DNA from: Selenomonas ruminantium AC2024
GTDB taxonomy: Bacteria; Bacillota; Negativicutes; Selenomonadales; Selenomonadaceae
Direction: 5' to 3'
Assembly (NCBI RefSeq): GCF_000687995.1
Contig: NZ_JIAC01000001.1
Coordinates: 2,170,001-2,234,000, forward strand
DNA length: 64,000 nt
Below, piece by piece: positions 16,642 through 25,898 of this stretch. Made by a program: the position numbers and the translations under genes. Numbering within the stretch: position 1 is the stretch's first letter; the number at the start of each line of letters is the position of its first letter. Below the pieces are notes generated by a model. That model was not told the DNA's origin and ran no database searches. It saw nothing but the letters and a program-made list of their open reading frames with translations.

Positions 16642-17972
16642 CAATAATCATCCTCCTCATCACGGGCGCGGACAATCAGGCGCAGGGGCGTACCCTCAAA
16701 GCCGTACATTTCCCGCAGGCGGTTTTCGATAAACCGCAGGTAGGAGAAATGCATGAGTTCCGGATCGTTGACGAAGATGATAAACTTAGGCGGCTTAATG
16801 TCGGCCTGCGTCATAAAGAGAATCTTCAAGCGGCGGCCGCGATGCATGGGCGGCGGGTTGATGGAAACCGCGTCACGGATGAGCTCGTTGAGGACGCTGG
16901 TCTTGATGCGCATGGACTGCTGTTCAGCCACATACTTCACCAGTTCCGTCACACGGCCGACACGCTGACCGGTCAAAGCCGAAGCATAGAGCACCGGCGC
17001 ATACTGCAGGAAGCCGATTTCTTCACGCAAATCTTCGGTAAAGCGGAGGGTTGACTTGTCATCCTTTTCGGGATAGATATCCCATTTGTTGACGACAATG
17101 ACTACCCCCTTGCCAGACTCATGGGCATAACCGGCAATCTTCTTGTCCTGCTCGGTGATACCTTCAAAAGCGTTGATAACCATCAGGACAACATCGGCAC
17201 GGTCAATAGCCCGCAGGGAACGCATAACACTGTAGCGCTCCACCGGCTCGTCAATCTTGCCACGGCGGCGCATGCCGGCAGTGTCAATCAGCATAAACTT
17301 CATATCGTCCTTGACGAAATGGGTGTCGATGGCATCACGGGTGGTGCCGGCCACATCGCTGACGATAACACGTTCTTCGCCGAGCAGCTGATTGACGAGA
17401 GAAGATTTACCAACATTCGGACGGCCGATTACGGCAATGCTGATTTCGTCCTCGTCCTTTTCCTCGGGCACTTCTTCGGGGAATGCCGCCACAATGGCAT
17501 CCAAAAGGTCACCCAGGTTCATAACATTGGTAGCCGAAAGAGGAATCGGGTCACCCAAGCCCAGATTGTAGAACTCATAGATGTTCATTTCGAGCTGTGG
17601 GCTGTCAATTTTATTGACGCCTAAGATAACCGGCTTCTTGGTATTGCGCAGAATCTTGGCCACTTCTTCATCCGAAGTCGTAAGTCCAGCCCGGCCATCC
17701 ACCAAAAAGAGGATAACGTCAGCCTCTTCCATGGCGATTTCCGCCTGGTTGCGCATGGATTTTAAGATATGGTTGCTTTCATCGAATTCGATACCGCCGG
17801 TATCAATCATGGTGAACTCATGGTTCAGCCATTCTGCATCCAAGTAAATTCTGTCCCGGGTAACGCCGGGCATATCGTCAACGATGGAAACGCGTTTCTT
17901 GCCAATCTGATTGAACAGGGTAGACTTGCCCACATTCGGGCGTCCTACGATGGCAACGATAGGTTTGCTCAT
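16641..17972 (-). CDS. der: ribosome-assembly GTPase Der (EngA)
   Basis: 443 residues with two tandem GTPase domains and a C-terminal KH-like domain, the Der signature. P-loops are GRPNVGKSTLFNQ (about 9) and GRPNVGKSSLVNQ (about 183); the matching DTGG/DTAG and NKID/NKWD motifs are present. Der acts late in 50S subunit assembly. It overlaps plsY by one base and follows the DUF512 gene by 21 bases. No oddities. Confidence 0.98.
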   Translation of the reverse strand: MSKPIVAIVGRPNVGKSTLFNQIGKKRVSIVDDMPGVTRDRIYLDAEWLNHEFTMIDTGGIEFDESNHILKSMRNQAEIAMEEADVILFLVDGRAGLTTSDEEVAKILRNTKKPVILGVNKIDSPQLEMNIYEFYNLGLGDPIPLSATNVMNLGDLLDAIVAAFPEEVPEEKDEDEISIAVIGRPNVGKSSLVNQLLGEERVIVSDVAGTTRDAIDTHFVKDDMKFMLIDTAGMRRRGKIDEPVERYSVMRSLRAIDRADVVLMVINAFEGITEQDKKIAGYAHESGKGVVIVVNKWDIYPEKDDKSTLRFTEDLREEIGFLQYAPVLYASALTGQRVGRVTELVKYVAEQQSMRIKTSVLNELIRDAVSINPPPMHRGRRLKILFMTQADIKPPKFIIFVNDPELMHFSYLRFIENRLREMYGFEGTPLRLIVRARDEEDDY

Positions 17973-17993
17973 TGTCAGCCTTCTTTCTTATAG

Positions 17994-19400
17994 TTATTCC
18001 ACAGGCTTCGTATAGCCTGCATTGCTCTGCCAGGTATAGGCAGTTTCGCCGCTGCGGTTCTTATGATAATTTGACCAGTCGGTAAGCGCATGGTAGTAAT
18101 CTGCCCCGCCCTGTACCGGCTCTACGCGGATGTTCGGGAAATGCGCGGTAAATTCCTGCAGGGTCATATCGTCAAGGAAGATATCCTCGCCTGCCCTCAG
18201 CGCAGGTTCGGGAATAATCAGCGCCTGCCGCTTCTCTGCCTCCGGCATAGTCTGCAGCGTATCAATAATGTCCTTTGCGGTCAACAGTCCCGATACATTG
18301 ACCGTTGAACCAAAGTGCTTGTTCTCCACCGGCACAATCCGTACCTGCAGATTTTTGATCTGTAAGGATTTCGCCAGCTTTTCCATAACCGGCGCCACGG
18401 AGGTTCCCGTCACCACATCAATCACAAAGGGCTCATCATAGCCATTTGACATGTCAGAATTTTGACATGTCAAATTCCAGTCATTGATAAAGCTGCGGGT
18501 CAGGCCAATGCCGTTATCGAGCTGCGGGAAGCCGTCATAGAATTCGGTTGGCGGCACTTCACGGCCTGCCAAGAAGTAGAATTCATCCCCTAAGTACAGG
18601 AACGTACGTCCCTCTTCCTGCTGGAACTTCTTCTGCCACTTCTCCACCATGTCGATGACTCTGGCGGCACCTTCACGGTCGAACTGCTGCAAGGGATAGG
18701 GGTCGGTGCGATATTTGGTGATGCCCACGGGCACAATAGCCATGGACAGGGCATGGGGACGGCGGGCGGCGATTTCGCGGATGGAGCGCTCTAATTCTTC
18801 GCCATCGTTTAATCCAGCACAGAGCACAATCTGCGTATGGTATTCAGCACCAGCTTTTTCCAGATTTTCAAGCTGCTCGGTAATCCGTGCCGCGCCTTTA
18901 CACCGCAGCATCTGTGCCCGTAGCTCCGGATTCATGCACTGCACCGACACATAGAGCGGCGACAGGTGGAACTGCTCGATACGCTTGAAGTCCGCCGGTC
19001 CCATATTGGTCATGGTCACAAAGTTGCCATAGAGGAAGGACAGGCGGTAATCATCATCTTTTATCGACAAGCTGTCCCGCATATCCGGGGCAATCATATT
19101 GACAAAGCAGAAATAGCAGTTGTTGGCACATTTGCGAATGCCATCAAATACTGCCGACTCAAATTCCACGCCCAGTTCTTCATCAAAATCCTTATCAAAG
19201 GAAATGATTTCCCGCTCGCCATCGGCATGCTCTATGGTCAGGTCGATTTCTTCATCGGCCATGGCAAAGCTCACATCAATGATATCCCGCAGGGGCTGTT
19301 CGTTGATGGCGATGATTTTATCACCAGGAACCAGCTCCAGTTCCTCGGCCAGACTCCCCTCATTTACTCTGGAAATAATCCCAGCGTATTCCTTACTCAT
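17994..19400 (-). CDS. DUF512 / PDZ radical-SAM-like Fe-S protein
   Basis: 468 residues: an N-terminal PDZ-like domain (about 1-65), then a radical-SAM-like core with RKCANNCYFCFVNM, a C-x3-C-x2-C cluster site near residue 91, and a C-terminal DUF512 region. The family (YtoI-like/TIGR03279-like) is widespread in anaerobes and cyanobacteria and often adjoins der, as here. Its reaction is unknown. An oddity: two TGACATGTCA palindromes at 18447-18472 encode a stretch (NLTCQNSDMSNG) that looks like an insertion in the DUF512 part. Confidence 0.88.
   Translation of the reverse strand: MSKEYAGIISRVNEGSLAEELELVPGDKIIAINEQPLRDIIDVSFAMADEEIDLTIEHADGEREIISFDKDFDEELGVEFESAVFDGIRKCANNCYFCFVNMIAPDMRDSLSIKDDDYRLSFLYGNFVTMTNMGPADFKRIEQFHLSPLYVSVQCMNPELRAQMLRCKGAARITEQLENLEKAGAEYHTQIVLCAGLNDGEELERSIREIAARRPHALSMAIVPVGITKYRTDPYPLQQFDREGAARVIDMVEKWQKKFQQEEGRTFLYLGDEFYFLAGREVPPTEFYDGFPQLDNGIGLTRSFINDWNLTCQNSDMSNGYDEPFVIDVVTGTSVAPVMEKLAKSLQIKNLQVRIVPVENKHFGSTVNVSGLLTAKDIIDTLQTMPEAEKRQALIIPEPALRAGEDIFLDDMTLQEFTAHFPNIRVEPVQGGADYYHALTDWSNYHKNRSGETAYTWQSNAGYTKPVE
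18446..18473. repeat. pair of TGACATGTCA palindromes inside a gene
   Basis: Copies at 18447-18456 and 18463-18472, 16 bases apart, within the DUF512 coding sequence and in frame. Confidence 0.85.
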
Positions 19401-19430
19401 ATCTATATCTCTTTCATTCTAGTTCTAATT

Positions 19431-19460
19431 AAACAAAGGAGTGATGGAAAACATCACTCC
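19431..19460 (-). terminator. terminator after rpsA
   Basis: Stem GGAGTGATG / CATCACTCC (19438-19446 / 19452-19460) followed on the minus strand by TTTGTTT; ends the ispH-rpsA unit. Confidence 0.8.
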
Positions 19461-19492
19461 CCTGAGTTTATTCTGTTTATTTAGCGAAGCTA

Positions 19493-20557
19493 TTAGTTAG
19501 CTTTCGTGATGGACAGCGAAATGCGTTTACGCTTCGTGTCGATGCGCAGAACCTTAACCTTAACTTCATCGCCAACATGAACAGCTTCATCAGCACGTTC
19601 AATGCGCTTTTCAGCCAGTTCGCCCATCGGAATCAGGCCATCGAAGCCCGGTTCGATTTCCATGAATGCACCGAAGTCCGTCAGTTTGATGATTTTGCCT
19701 TCGATGATGTCGCCTTCAGCATACTTTTCAGCATTGTCGAGCCAAGGATCACGCATGGTGTCTTTTACGGACAGGGAAATGCGCTTTGCTTCCTGGTCGA
19801 TGCTCTTAACGTATACATCGAGTTCCTGACCAACTTCGAGAACATCAGACGGATGCTTCACGCGGTTCCAAGCCAGGTCAGAGATATGAGCCAGACCATC
19901 TACGCCGCCGATGTCGATGAATGCACCGTAATCAACGATACGCTTAACGGTACCGCGAACGATGGTATCAGCCTGCAGCGTGGAGAATACTTCGTCTTCC
20001 TTCTCAGCGCGAACAGCTTCGAGGAGCTTGCGGCGGGAAAGAACAAGACGCTGCTTGTGTACATCGATTTCGATGATTTCGCATTCAACAGTCTGACCAG
20101 CATATACGGACAGATCTTTTACGAAATGCAGTTCCATCTGGGAAGCCGGGATAAAGCCACGGAGACCATTTACGGAAGCTACGAGACCGCCCTTAACTAC
20201 CTGATTGATGGTAGCCTGAACCGTTTCGCCACGTTCCATGATGGCTTCCATTTCCTTCCAAGCAACCATGCGGTCAGCTTTAACCTTGGAAAGGATGCCG
20301 CCGTTGTCGCCGCCCAGGGAAACGATGTAAACATCGATTTTGTCGCCAACTTTTACTACGTCCTCAGCGGACTCCGGAGCCGGGTAAGCCAGCTCGCGCT
20401 TCGGAATAGCAATTTCCTGCTTGTATCCGATATCAACATAAGCCTCATCGCGGGAAACCTGGATAACTTCACCGGTTACAACGGTGCGCTCCTGGATATC
20501 CGGCATTGCATTTTCGGCCTCTGCTAAGAGTTCTTCCATATTCATCTGTTCTGACAC
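19493..20557 (-). CDS. rpsA: S1-type RNA-binding protein (short ribosomal protein S1)
   Basis: 354 residues with four S1 domains (about 22-90, 108-175, 196-264, 281-349); GRGEL-type turns such as VDYGAFIDIGGVDGLAHIS and LTDFGAFMEIEPGFDGLIP are clear in the last two. E. coli S1 has six domains, so this is the shorter Firmicute form, which may bind mRNA without full S1 function. The start is GTG ending at 20557, ten bases after AAGGAGG; it overlaps the ispH stop by 16 bases. In related organisms ispH and rpsA adjoin or are fused. Confidence 0.93.
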   Translation of the reverse strand: MSEQMNMEELLAEAENAMPDIQERTVVTGEVIQVSRDEAYVDIGYKQEIAIPKRELAYPAPESAEDVVKVGDKIDVYIVSLGGDNGGILSKVKADRMVAWKEMEAIMERGETVQATINQVVKGGLVASVNGLRGFIPASQMELHFVKDLSVYAGQTVECEIIEIDVHKQRLVLSRRKLLEAVRAEKEDEVFSTLQADTIVRGTVKRIVDYGAFIDIGGVDGLAHISDLAWNRVKHPSDVLEVGQELDVYVKSIDQEAKRISLSVKDTMRDPWLDNAEKYAEGDIIEGKIIKLTDFGAFMEIEPGFDGLIPMGELAEKRIERADEAVHVGDEVKVKVLRIDTKRKRISLSITKAN

Positions 20558-21369
20558 TTTTTATATACCTCCTTGATAATCCAGTCAGGTGTTGAAGCAC
20601 CCGCTGTAATACCAATTTTTTCAATTTTATCAAACCACTCGTCCTGCAGTTCTTCTGCAGTTTCGATATGGTAAGTTAAACATTTTTCTGCGCAAATCTG
20701 CGCCAACCGCGTGGTATTAGCACTGTTTCTGCCGCCAATCACGAGCATCATGTCAACCTTGGCTGCTAAATCCAAAGCTGCTTTCTGCCGCTGGTCAGTC
20801 GCTGTGCAAATGGTTCGCTGTATGTGGATATCCCGGGACTTCTCCAGCAAATGATTCACGATACTCTTGAACCGGTCACCGGAAAAAGTCGTTTGACAGA
20901 CCACACCGAGTTTGGCACTGGATTCCAAGGCATCGGCCTCTTCCTCTGTCTCCACGATTGTCGCTTTGCCATCGGACCATTCAAAGATACTGCGCACCTC
21001 AGGGTGCTTCTTCTCACCGATGATGACAACCTTATAGCCTTCATCCGCCAATTTCTTAGCCGACAACTGCGCCTTCTTCACATGAGGACAGGTTGCATCC
21101 ACCAGATTCAGCCCGCGTTTTTCGGCTTCTTCATAAATATCCGGCCCTACACCATGGGAGCGGATAATCACGGTTCCCCTATCCATCTCTGCTAACGTAT
21201 CAACCGTGCCAACGCCTTCTGTCTTGAGGCGTTCCACCACTTGGGGATTATGGATAATGGGTCCCAGTGTTGAAGCTGTGCCATCAGCGGAAGCATTTTC
21301 CTGGGCAATGGTTACAGCACGTTTCACGCCATAACAAAAGCCGAGATAATCTGCTAAAATGACTTCCAT
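20542..21369 (-). CDS. ispH: 4-hydroxy-3-methylbut-2-enyl diphosphate reductase
   Basis: 275 residues. It carries out the last step of the MEP isoprenoid route, making IPP and DMAPP with a [4Fe-4S] cluster. The three cluster Cys are in DYLGFCYGVKRAV, VDATCPHVKKAQ and RTICTATDQRQ, with the substrate motif GGRNSANTTRLAQIC nearby. It is translated from an ATG ending at 21369, about 70 bases downstream of a promoter, and overlaps rpsA, so the two are coupled. Confidence 0.97.
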   Translation of the reverse strand: MEVILADYLGFCYGVKRAVTIAQENASADGTASTLGPIIHNPQVVERLKTEGVGTVDTLAEMDRGTVIIRSHGVGPDIYEEAEKRGLNLVDATCPHVKKAQLSAKKLADEGYKVVIIGEKKHPEVRSIFEWSDGKATIVETEEEADALESSAKLGVVCQTTFSGDRFKSIVNHLLEKSRDIHIQRTICTATDQRQKAALDLAAKVDMMLVIGGRNSANTTRLAQICAEKCLTYHIETAEELQDEWFDKIEKIGITAGASTPDWIIKEVYKKCQNR

Positions 21370-21439
21370 ACATCAACCACCATCATTGTATTATGTAAAA
21401 ACGGTTATACCTTCAGCCCGTTTTCACAATCTAACATAC

Positions 21440-21469
21440 ATAATAGCATAGCAAGATAGTATTTGGCAA
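21440..21469 (-). promoter_or_regulatory. promoter of ispH-rpsA
   Basis: Minus strand: TTGCCA (21464-21469), 18 bp, TATTAT (21440-21445). Confidence 0.7.
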
Positions 21470-21488
21470 GAAATTTTTTGACAAATTC

Positions 21489-22214
21489 TTACATTCTTTC
21501 CGCCAGCATATCTGCAGCGGCCAAAAGGCCGGCAATCATAGCGCTTGGTCTGGGAGGGCAGCCGGGGATATAAATATCCACCGGCACCACCTTGTCAGCA
21601 GCCCCGACGATAGCATAGCTGGCGCCGTAAGTCTCACCGCCCGCCGCGCAGGCACCGCAGGCCATGACCAGCCGCGGTTCCGGCATGGCTTCGTAGGACA
21701 TTTTAAGGGCCTGCTCCAAGTTTCTCGTCACCACGCCTGTGACCATCAAGAGGTCAGCATGACGCGGAGATGCATCCACATGCACGCCATAGCGGTGCAA
21801 ATCATAGATGGGATTGGACATTGCGCCCATCTCAAAGTCGCAGGCATTGCAGGAACCGGCATCAAGATGGCGCACATGCAGGCTGCGGCCGAGCTTTTGC
21901 TTGATGACTTCGGCCGTAACCTCGGCAGCATCTTCCGTAATCACAGGCAGAGCCTCATCACTGCTATGCTGCAGGTTGCCCATGGCTTTTTCCACACACT
22001 TGCCGCAGAATAGGCATTTTTTATAGTCAACGGCATAGCCCTGTGCATCTGCCGTGACCTTAAAAGCGCCCACGGGGCAAACCTTGGCACATTCTTCCCG
22101 CAGATTTTCTGGGCAGCTGCCGTTGATTTTCCCGCGGAAGCGTTCACTGCCGGTGAGGGAAATTTTTTCGGTGGCGATTTTATCGCCTAATAAGCGTTCT
22201 ATTACCTTAAACAT
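21489..22214 (-). CDS. hyfI: hydrogenase small subunit (HyfI/NuoB-like) fused to ferredoxin domain (HyfH-like)
   Basis: 241 residues, longer than a normal NuoB-like subunit. Residues 110-241 hold the proximal [4Fe-4S] site: GSCNACDFEMG, ACGACAAGG and PGCPPRPSAM. Residues 30-80 look like a two-cluster ferredoxin but keep only six Cys (34, 42, 46, 67, 70, 73) instead of eight, so probably one cluster, or two with unusual ligands. In E. coli these are separate HyfH and HyfI proteins, so this is a fusion. It is the last gene of the operon, 16 bases after the large subunit. It should pass electrons between a soluble donor and the NiFe site. Confidence 0.9.
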   Translation of the reverse strand: MFKVIERLLGDKIATEKISLTGSERFRGKINGSCPENLREECAKVCPVGAFKVTADAQGYAVDYKKCLFCGKCVEKAMGNLQHSSDEALPVITEDAAEVTAEVIKQKLGRSLHVRHLDAGSCNACDFEMGAMSNPIYDLHRYGVHVDASPRHADLLMVTGVVTRNLEQALKMSYEAMPEPRLVMACGACAAGGETYGASYAIVGAADKVVPVDIYIPGCPPRPSAMIAGLLAAADMLAERM

Positions 22215-22230
22215 AATCTCTCCTCACCTC

Positions 22231-23763
22231 TTAACGGTCAATGCAGGCATAGCACAGTTCAAAACTCTTATTGATAAGCGGGAAGTCGGGAATGATATCC
22301 CCCTGCACCGCAATGGTCAGCGCAGGCCAGTTGGGATAAGAGGCGCTGCGGACGAAAATGCGGTCAATTTTGCCATCCTGCAGGGCTACAAACTGGAAGT
22401 TGCTGCCCCGAGCCGATTCGCTAAGGCCCCAATCCTCACCGCTGACATTTGACCAGTCAATTTGACTTGTCAGATTTGACGGGTCATTTGACTTGTCAGC
22501 TTTCAGCAGATTGCAAAGCTGCTCCACAAGGCCAAAGGATTCGGTAAGTTCGGCAATACGCAGAGCCAACCTTGCGGCCACATCGCCGGTCTTTTCCGTC
22601 ACAAGCTCAAAGTCAAGTTCCGGGTAAAGGCCGTAAGCAAAATCCTTGCGGCTGTCATGGGCAAAGCCCGAGGCTCTTGCACCCACACCAACCATCGCCA
22701 AATCCACAGCGGTATTTTTGCGTACAATACCTGTCGTGCGCACGCGGTTCTGGAAGTTGGCCTGCTGGGCAAACATTTCGCTTAAATCGCTGACATTGGT
22801 TTTGACCTTGTCCATAATATCGGCGATATCGTTGATTAAGGCACTGTCAATATCCTGGTGCACACCGCCGGGAACGATTACGCCGCGCAGGAAGCGGTTG
22901 CCCGCAATGCGTTCCTGCAGGCGCATAAGCATTTCCTTCGTGCGACCGCCGAGGCTGATAGCCGGATTAAAGCCCACGCCGGCGGGGATATTGCCAAGGT
23001 CACCCACATGGTTGGTGATGCGCTCGATTTCCATCAGCAGCGTGCGGATGATTTCCGCCCGCCGCGGAATTTTTACGCCAGCGATTTTTTCCACAGCCTG
23101 ACAGAAGCTCCAGGTGTTGGCAATGGAGCAGGCACCACAGATACGCTCGACGATGGGCAGCGCTTCTTCGGGTGTCTTGCCCTCCATGATTTTTTCCAGA
23201 CCACGGTGAGTATAGAACAGACGCGCGTCCAACTGCAGCATGGATTCACCGGCCTGACTGAAACGGAAGTGACCCGGCTCGATAATACCGGCATGAATCG
23301 GACCGACCGGCACTTCATAAACACCTTCGCCCTTGGCCACACTCATATCCATACGGCGGTTGCCACGAACCTCAACATCCTTTGCCACATTCTTGCGCAG
23401 GGGATAAAAACCTTCGGGGAACGTATCGTGCAGGACAAGCGGGCGCGGGTCTGGATGGCCCTGCGGCACAATGCCGAACATATCCTGAATCTCGCGCTCA
23501 TACCAAACGGCAGCAGGAATCACACTGGTCAGGGATTCGTAACAAAGGGACTCCCCTTCGCCAAAGACAGCCTTAACGGCCTCCATCTTATGCTCGCTCA
23601 GATTTTCAAACACCGCATAAATAGCATAACCCTTCACTTCGGGATTTTCCGTTTCATCCCGGCCAAACATGGCAGTCAAAGGATTATTGCCGCCGTTGGA
23701 AAGGATATTAGCAGTGCCCCGGAAATTTTCCGGCTTCACCACTTTCAAAGACCAATCCGCCAT
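22231..23763 (-). CDS. hyfG: group 4 [NiFe]-hydrogenase large subunit, NuoC-NuoD fusion (HyfG/HycE-like)
   Basis: 510 residues: a NuoC-like part (about 1-125) fused to the NiFe large subunit. Both nickel-binding Cys pairs are kept: RICGAC (209/212) and LCYACIDR at the extreme C-terminus. Two oddities. The usual His of the first motif (C-G-x-C-x3-H) is Asn here (CGACSIAN). The protein stops right after the second motif, so there is no C-terminal tail to be cut by a maturation protease. Around residues 425-445 four TGACNNGTCA repeats encode KSNDPSNLTSQIDWSN, which looks like an insertion. The start overlaps the HyfF-like stop. Confidence 0.92.
   Translation of the reverse strand: MADWSLKVVKPENFRGTANILSNGGNNPLTAMFGRDETENPEVKGYAIYAVFENLSEHKMEAVKAVFGEGESLCYESLTSVIPAAVWYEREIQDMFGIVPQGHPDPRPLVLHDTFPEGFYPLRKNVAKDVEVRGNRRMDMSVAKGEGVYEVPVGPIHAGIIEPGHFRFSQAGESMLQLDARLFYTHRGLEKIMEGKTPEEALPIVERICGACSIANTWSFCQAVEKIAGVKIPRRAEIIRTLLMEIERITNHVGDLGNIPAGVGFNPAISLGGRTKEMLMRLQERIAGNRFLRGVIVPGGVHQDIDSALINDIADIMDKVKTNVSDLSEMFAQQANFQNRVRTTGIVRKNTAVDLAMVGVGARASGFAHDSRKDFAYGLYPELDFELVTEKTGDVAARLALRIAELTESFGLVEQLCNLLKADKSNDPSNLTSQIDWSNVSGEDWGLSESARGSNFQFVALQDGKIDRIFVRSASYPNWPALTIAVQGDIIPDFPLINKSFELCYACIDR
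22449..22499. repeat. four TGACNNGTCA palindromes in tandem inside hyfG
   Basis: Copies start at 22450, 22463, 22477 and 22489, spaced 12-14 bases, centres CA, TT, GG and TT. The reading frame stays open through all four. Confidence 0.88.
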
Positions 23764-25253
23764 TACTGCACACCTCCCAGAACAATTTTTGCCGCCTCAG
23801 TCAGCAGCGTTCCCACATAGGGAAGCTCGTAGGCAAAGGCACTTACTACACCACTGACAGCCAGCATCAAGAACAGTACACAGCTGTCAAGGTTGCCCAT
23901 CAGTTCACCGGCAGATTTGCGCGTCGGCTTGCCGCCGAGCATACGCATGGCATGGTAGAGAATACCAATCAGCATACCAGCCAGCAGCACGAGCGCCAGA
24001 ATGCCCAGATACGGATGATGTGCCTGGAAGAAGCTGGCAATGATGTAGAATTTACTGAAGAACACCCCCATCGGCGGCATCCCCAGGATGCCTACGATGC
24101 CGAGCAGCCAGAACATCGCCGTTTTGGGTGCCTGCTGCATCATGCCATGAATGCGCATCATATTTTTCGTCGCATAGGTTTCCATAATGGTACCTGCCGT
24201 ATAGAACAGCATGTATTTAACCAATGCATGGTTGAACATGTGCAGAAGGGACGCCTCTGCGGCCAGCGGCATAAAGAGACCGAAGCCTGCGGCGAGCAGA
24301 CCGAAGTTTTCCATCGAGGAATAAGCAAGCATACGCTTGACATCACGTTGCACCAGTACAAACGGCACAGCCAGAGCAATGGTCAAGAGGCCAAAGCCCA
24401 CATACATATTGCTGATGAAGTCCAGCCCCACCACCGGCATCACGATAGCCGTAGCGCGCAGGAGCACATAGAGGGCGCAGATACAGAGCGCACCGGAGAG
24501 CAGGCCACTCGTAAGGGCCGGCGCTTCCGAATGAGCATCCGGCAGCCAGGCATGCATGGGCGCGAGGCCGATTTTCGTGCCGTAACCCACAAAGAGGAAG
24601 GCAAAGGCGAGCTTTGCCACATCATGGTCAAGCATCTGCGCATGATGGGCCATAAACTCCCAGTTCAGCGGCTGAACATTGCCCATGGCCTGCAGCTGGC
24701 CATAATAAAGGATGATGGTACCCAAAAGCGCCAAGCAGATACCCACGGTGCAGACCATAACATATTTCCAGGCTGCTTCCAAAGACGTGCGGGTGAACTT
24801 AAAGGCCACGAGCAGTGCCGACACCAAGGTAGTTGCTTCAATGGTTACCCACATAAGCCCTAAGCTGTCCACCGTCACCACCAGCATCATCGTCCAAACG
24901 AAGAGATGCGACAGCGCATAGAAGCGCCCTTCCAAATGGGTAAAGCGGCGTAAGTATCCATAGCGGATATTCGTATCGCGTTCCAGATACGCCTTGCTCG
25001 TCCAGGCAAAAGCCAAGTACAGCGTGCCCACAATCACCAGCATCCAAATGCCCAGAGCATCCACATAGAAGAAGCCCTGGCGGATGGGTTCATCGGCATG
25101 GCAGGCAAATTTGACTGCCATGTCGAGAATCAGGCCAAAGACCACGGTGGCCGTCAGCCTGTCGGCGATATGCAGGAGTTTTAACCCCAGCATATTGGTA
25201 GCCGCCACCACTGCAAAGAGCAGGGGCAGCCCCAGTATATAATAAAGTTCCAT
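23763..25253 (-). CDS. hyfF: hydrogenase membrane subunit, NuoM/N-like (HyfF-like)
   Basis: 496 residues with about 13-14 membrane helices, in the Mrp/NuoLMN antiporter-like family. Motifs include KIGLAPMHAWLPDAHSEAPALTSGLL and the DVKRMLAYSSMENFG segment, with the charged residues thought to move protons. In Hyf-type complexes it is one of two or three large antiporter-like arms. The gene lies between the HyfE-like and large-subunit genes, with 8 bases to the former and a 1-base overlap with the latter. It likely couples H2 chemistry to ion translocation (inference from family). Confidence 0.92.
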   Translation of the reverse strand: MELYYILGLPLLFAVVAATNMLGLKLLHIADRLTATVVFGLILDMAVKFACHADEPIRQGFFYVDALGIWMLVIVGTLYLAFAWTSKAYLERDTNIRYGYLRRFTHLEGRFYALSHLFVWTMMLVVTVDSLGLMWVTIEATTLVSALLVAFKFTRTSLEAAWKYVMVCTVGICLALLGTIILYYGQLQAMGNVQPLNWEFMAHHAQMLDHDVAKLAFAFLFVGYGTKIGLAPMHAWLPDAHSEAPALTSGLLSGALCICALYVLLRATAIVMPVVGLDFISNMYVGFGLLTIALAVPFVLVQRDVKRMLAYSSMENFGLLAAGFGLFMPLAAEASLLHMFNHALVKYMLFYTAGTIMETYATKNMMRIHGMMQQAPKTAMFWLLGIVGILGMPPMGVFFSKFYIIASFFQAHHPYLGILALVLLAGMLIGILYHAMRMLGGKPTRKSAGELMGNLDSCVLFLMLAVSGVVSAFAYELPYVGTLLTEAAKIVLGGVQ

Positions 25254-25261
25254 AAACTACC

Positions 25262-25888
25262 TCAGCCCTTCAACTTTCTCATTACGGTGGTATCCGTGGT
25301 CATAAAGGAAAGACTCATGCGATTAGTGAGAATTACCAGTACCACCACGGCAATCAATACATCCAGGAATACACCAAGCTCCACCACTAACGGCAGACCT
25401 TCGGTGATGATGAGACCCAAGAGATAAATGCCGTTTTCCAGCGTAATCAAACCGCAAATCTGCAGGATGGCGCGCTTGCGCATCACCATGAGCGCGAGTC
25501 CCGTCATAATCATCATAACGGTGGCCGCAAAGATATCCTGCGCCATGGGGTCGAGCATAAAGCGGTTGCCGAGTACATAGCCGAACACCAGGAAGGCCGC
25601 CGCGGCCAGCGTGGAATAATTCACGTTAATATCCGAAAAGATTTCCCGCTCATCGGTAATGCGCTTGATGAGCTTGAGCATGGCCGTAGGAATAAAGATA
25701 ACCTTAACTCCCAGCGTCAGCGCAAAGGGAATCAAAGCATGGATAAGGCCATGGTTAAGGCCTGCCAACAGACAGGCACAGGCCACAATCACCGACTGGG
25801 CCATCAGCGCCACCACCGAGCGGCGCAGCTCCATCACCCGGGTCTGCACAAAGACCACAAAGATGAGCAGAACTACCAAATATTCCAT
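25262..25888 (-). CDS. hyfE: hydrogenase membrane subunit, NuoK-like (HyfE-like)
   Basis: 208 residues with about seven membrane helices. The family (HyfE) has an N-terminal extension to a NuoK/MrpC-like core; TDEREIFSDINVNYSTLAAAAF and the GLITLENGIYLLGLIITEGLPLVVELG segment, with its buried acidic residues, fit. Size is close to E. coli HyfE (216). It lies 10 bases after the HyfC-like gene. Role: membrane arm of the complex. Confidence 0.9.
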   Translation of the reverse strand: MEYLVVLLIFVVFVQTRVMELRRSVVALMAQSVIVACACLLAGLNHGLIHALIPFALTLGVKVIFIPTAMLKLIKRITDEREIFSDINVNYSTLAAAAFLVFGYVLGNRFMLDPMAQDIFAATVMMIMTGLALMVMRKRAILQICGLITLENGIYLLGLIITEGLPLVVELGVFLDVLIAVVVLVILTNRMSLSFMTTDTTVMRKLKG

Positions 25889-25898
25889 TTTCTCCTCC

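Noticed and set aside
22449-22499. Possible CRISPR array from regularly spaced repeats
   Set aside because: Units are 10-12 bases with 2-6 base gaps inside an open gene; no spacer-sized intervals and no cas genes.
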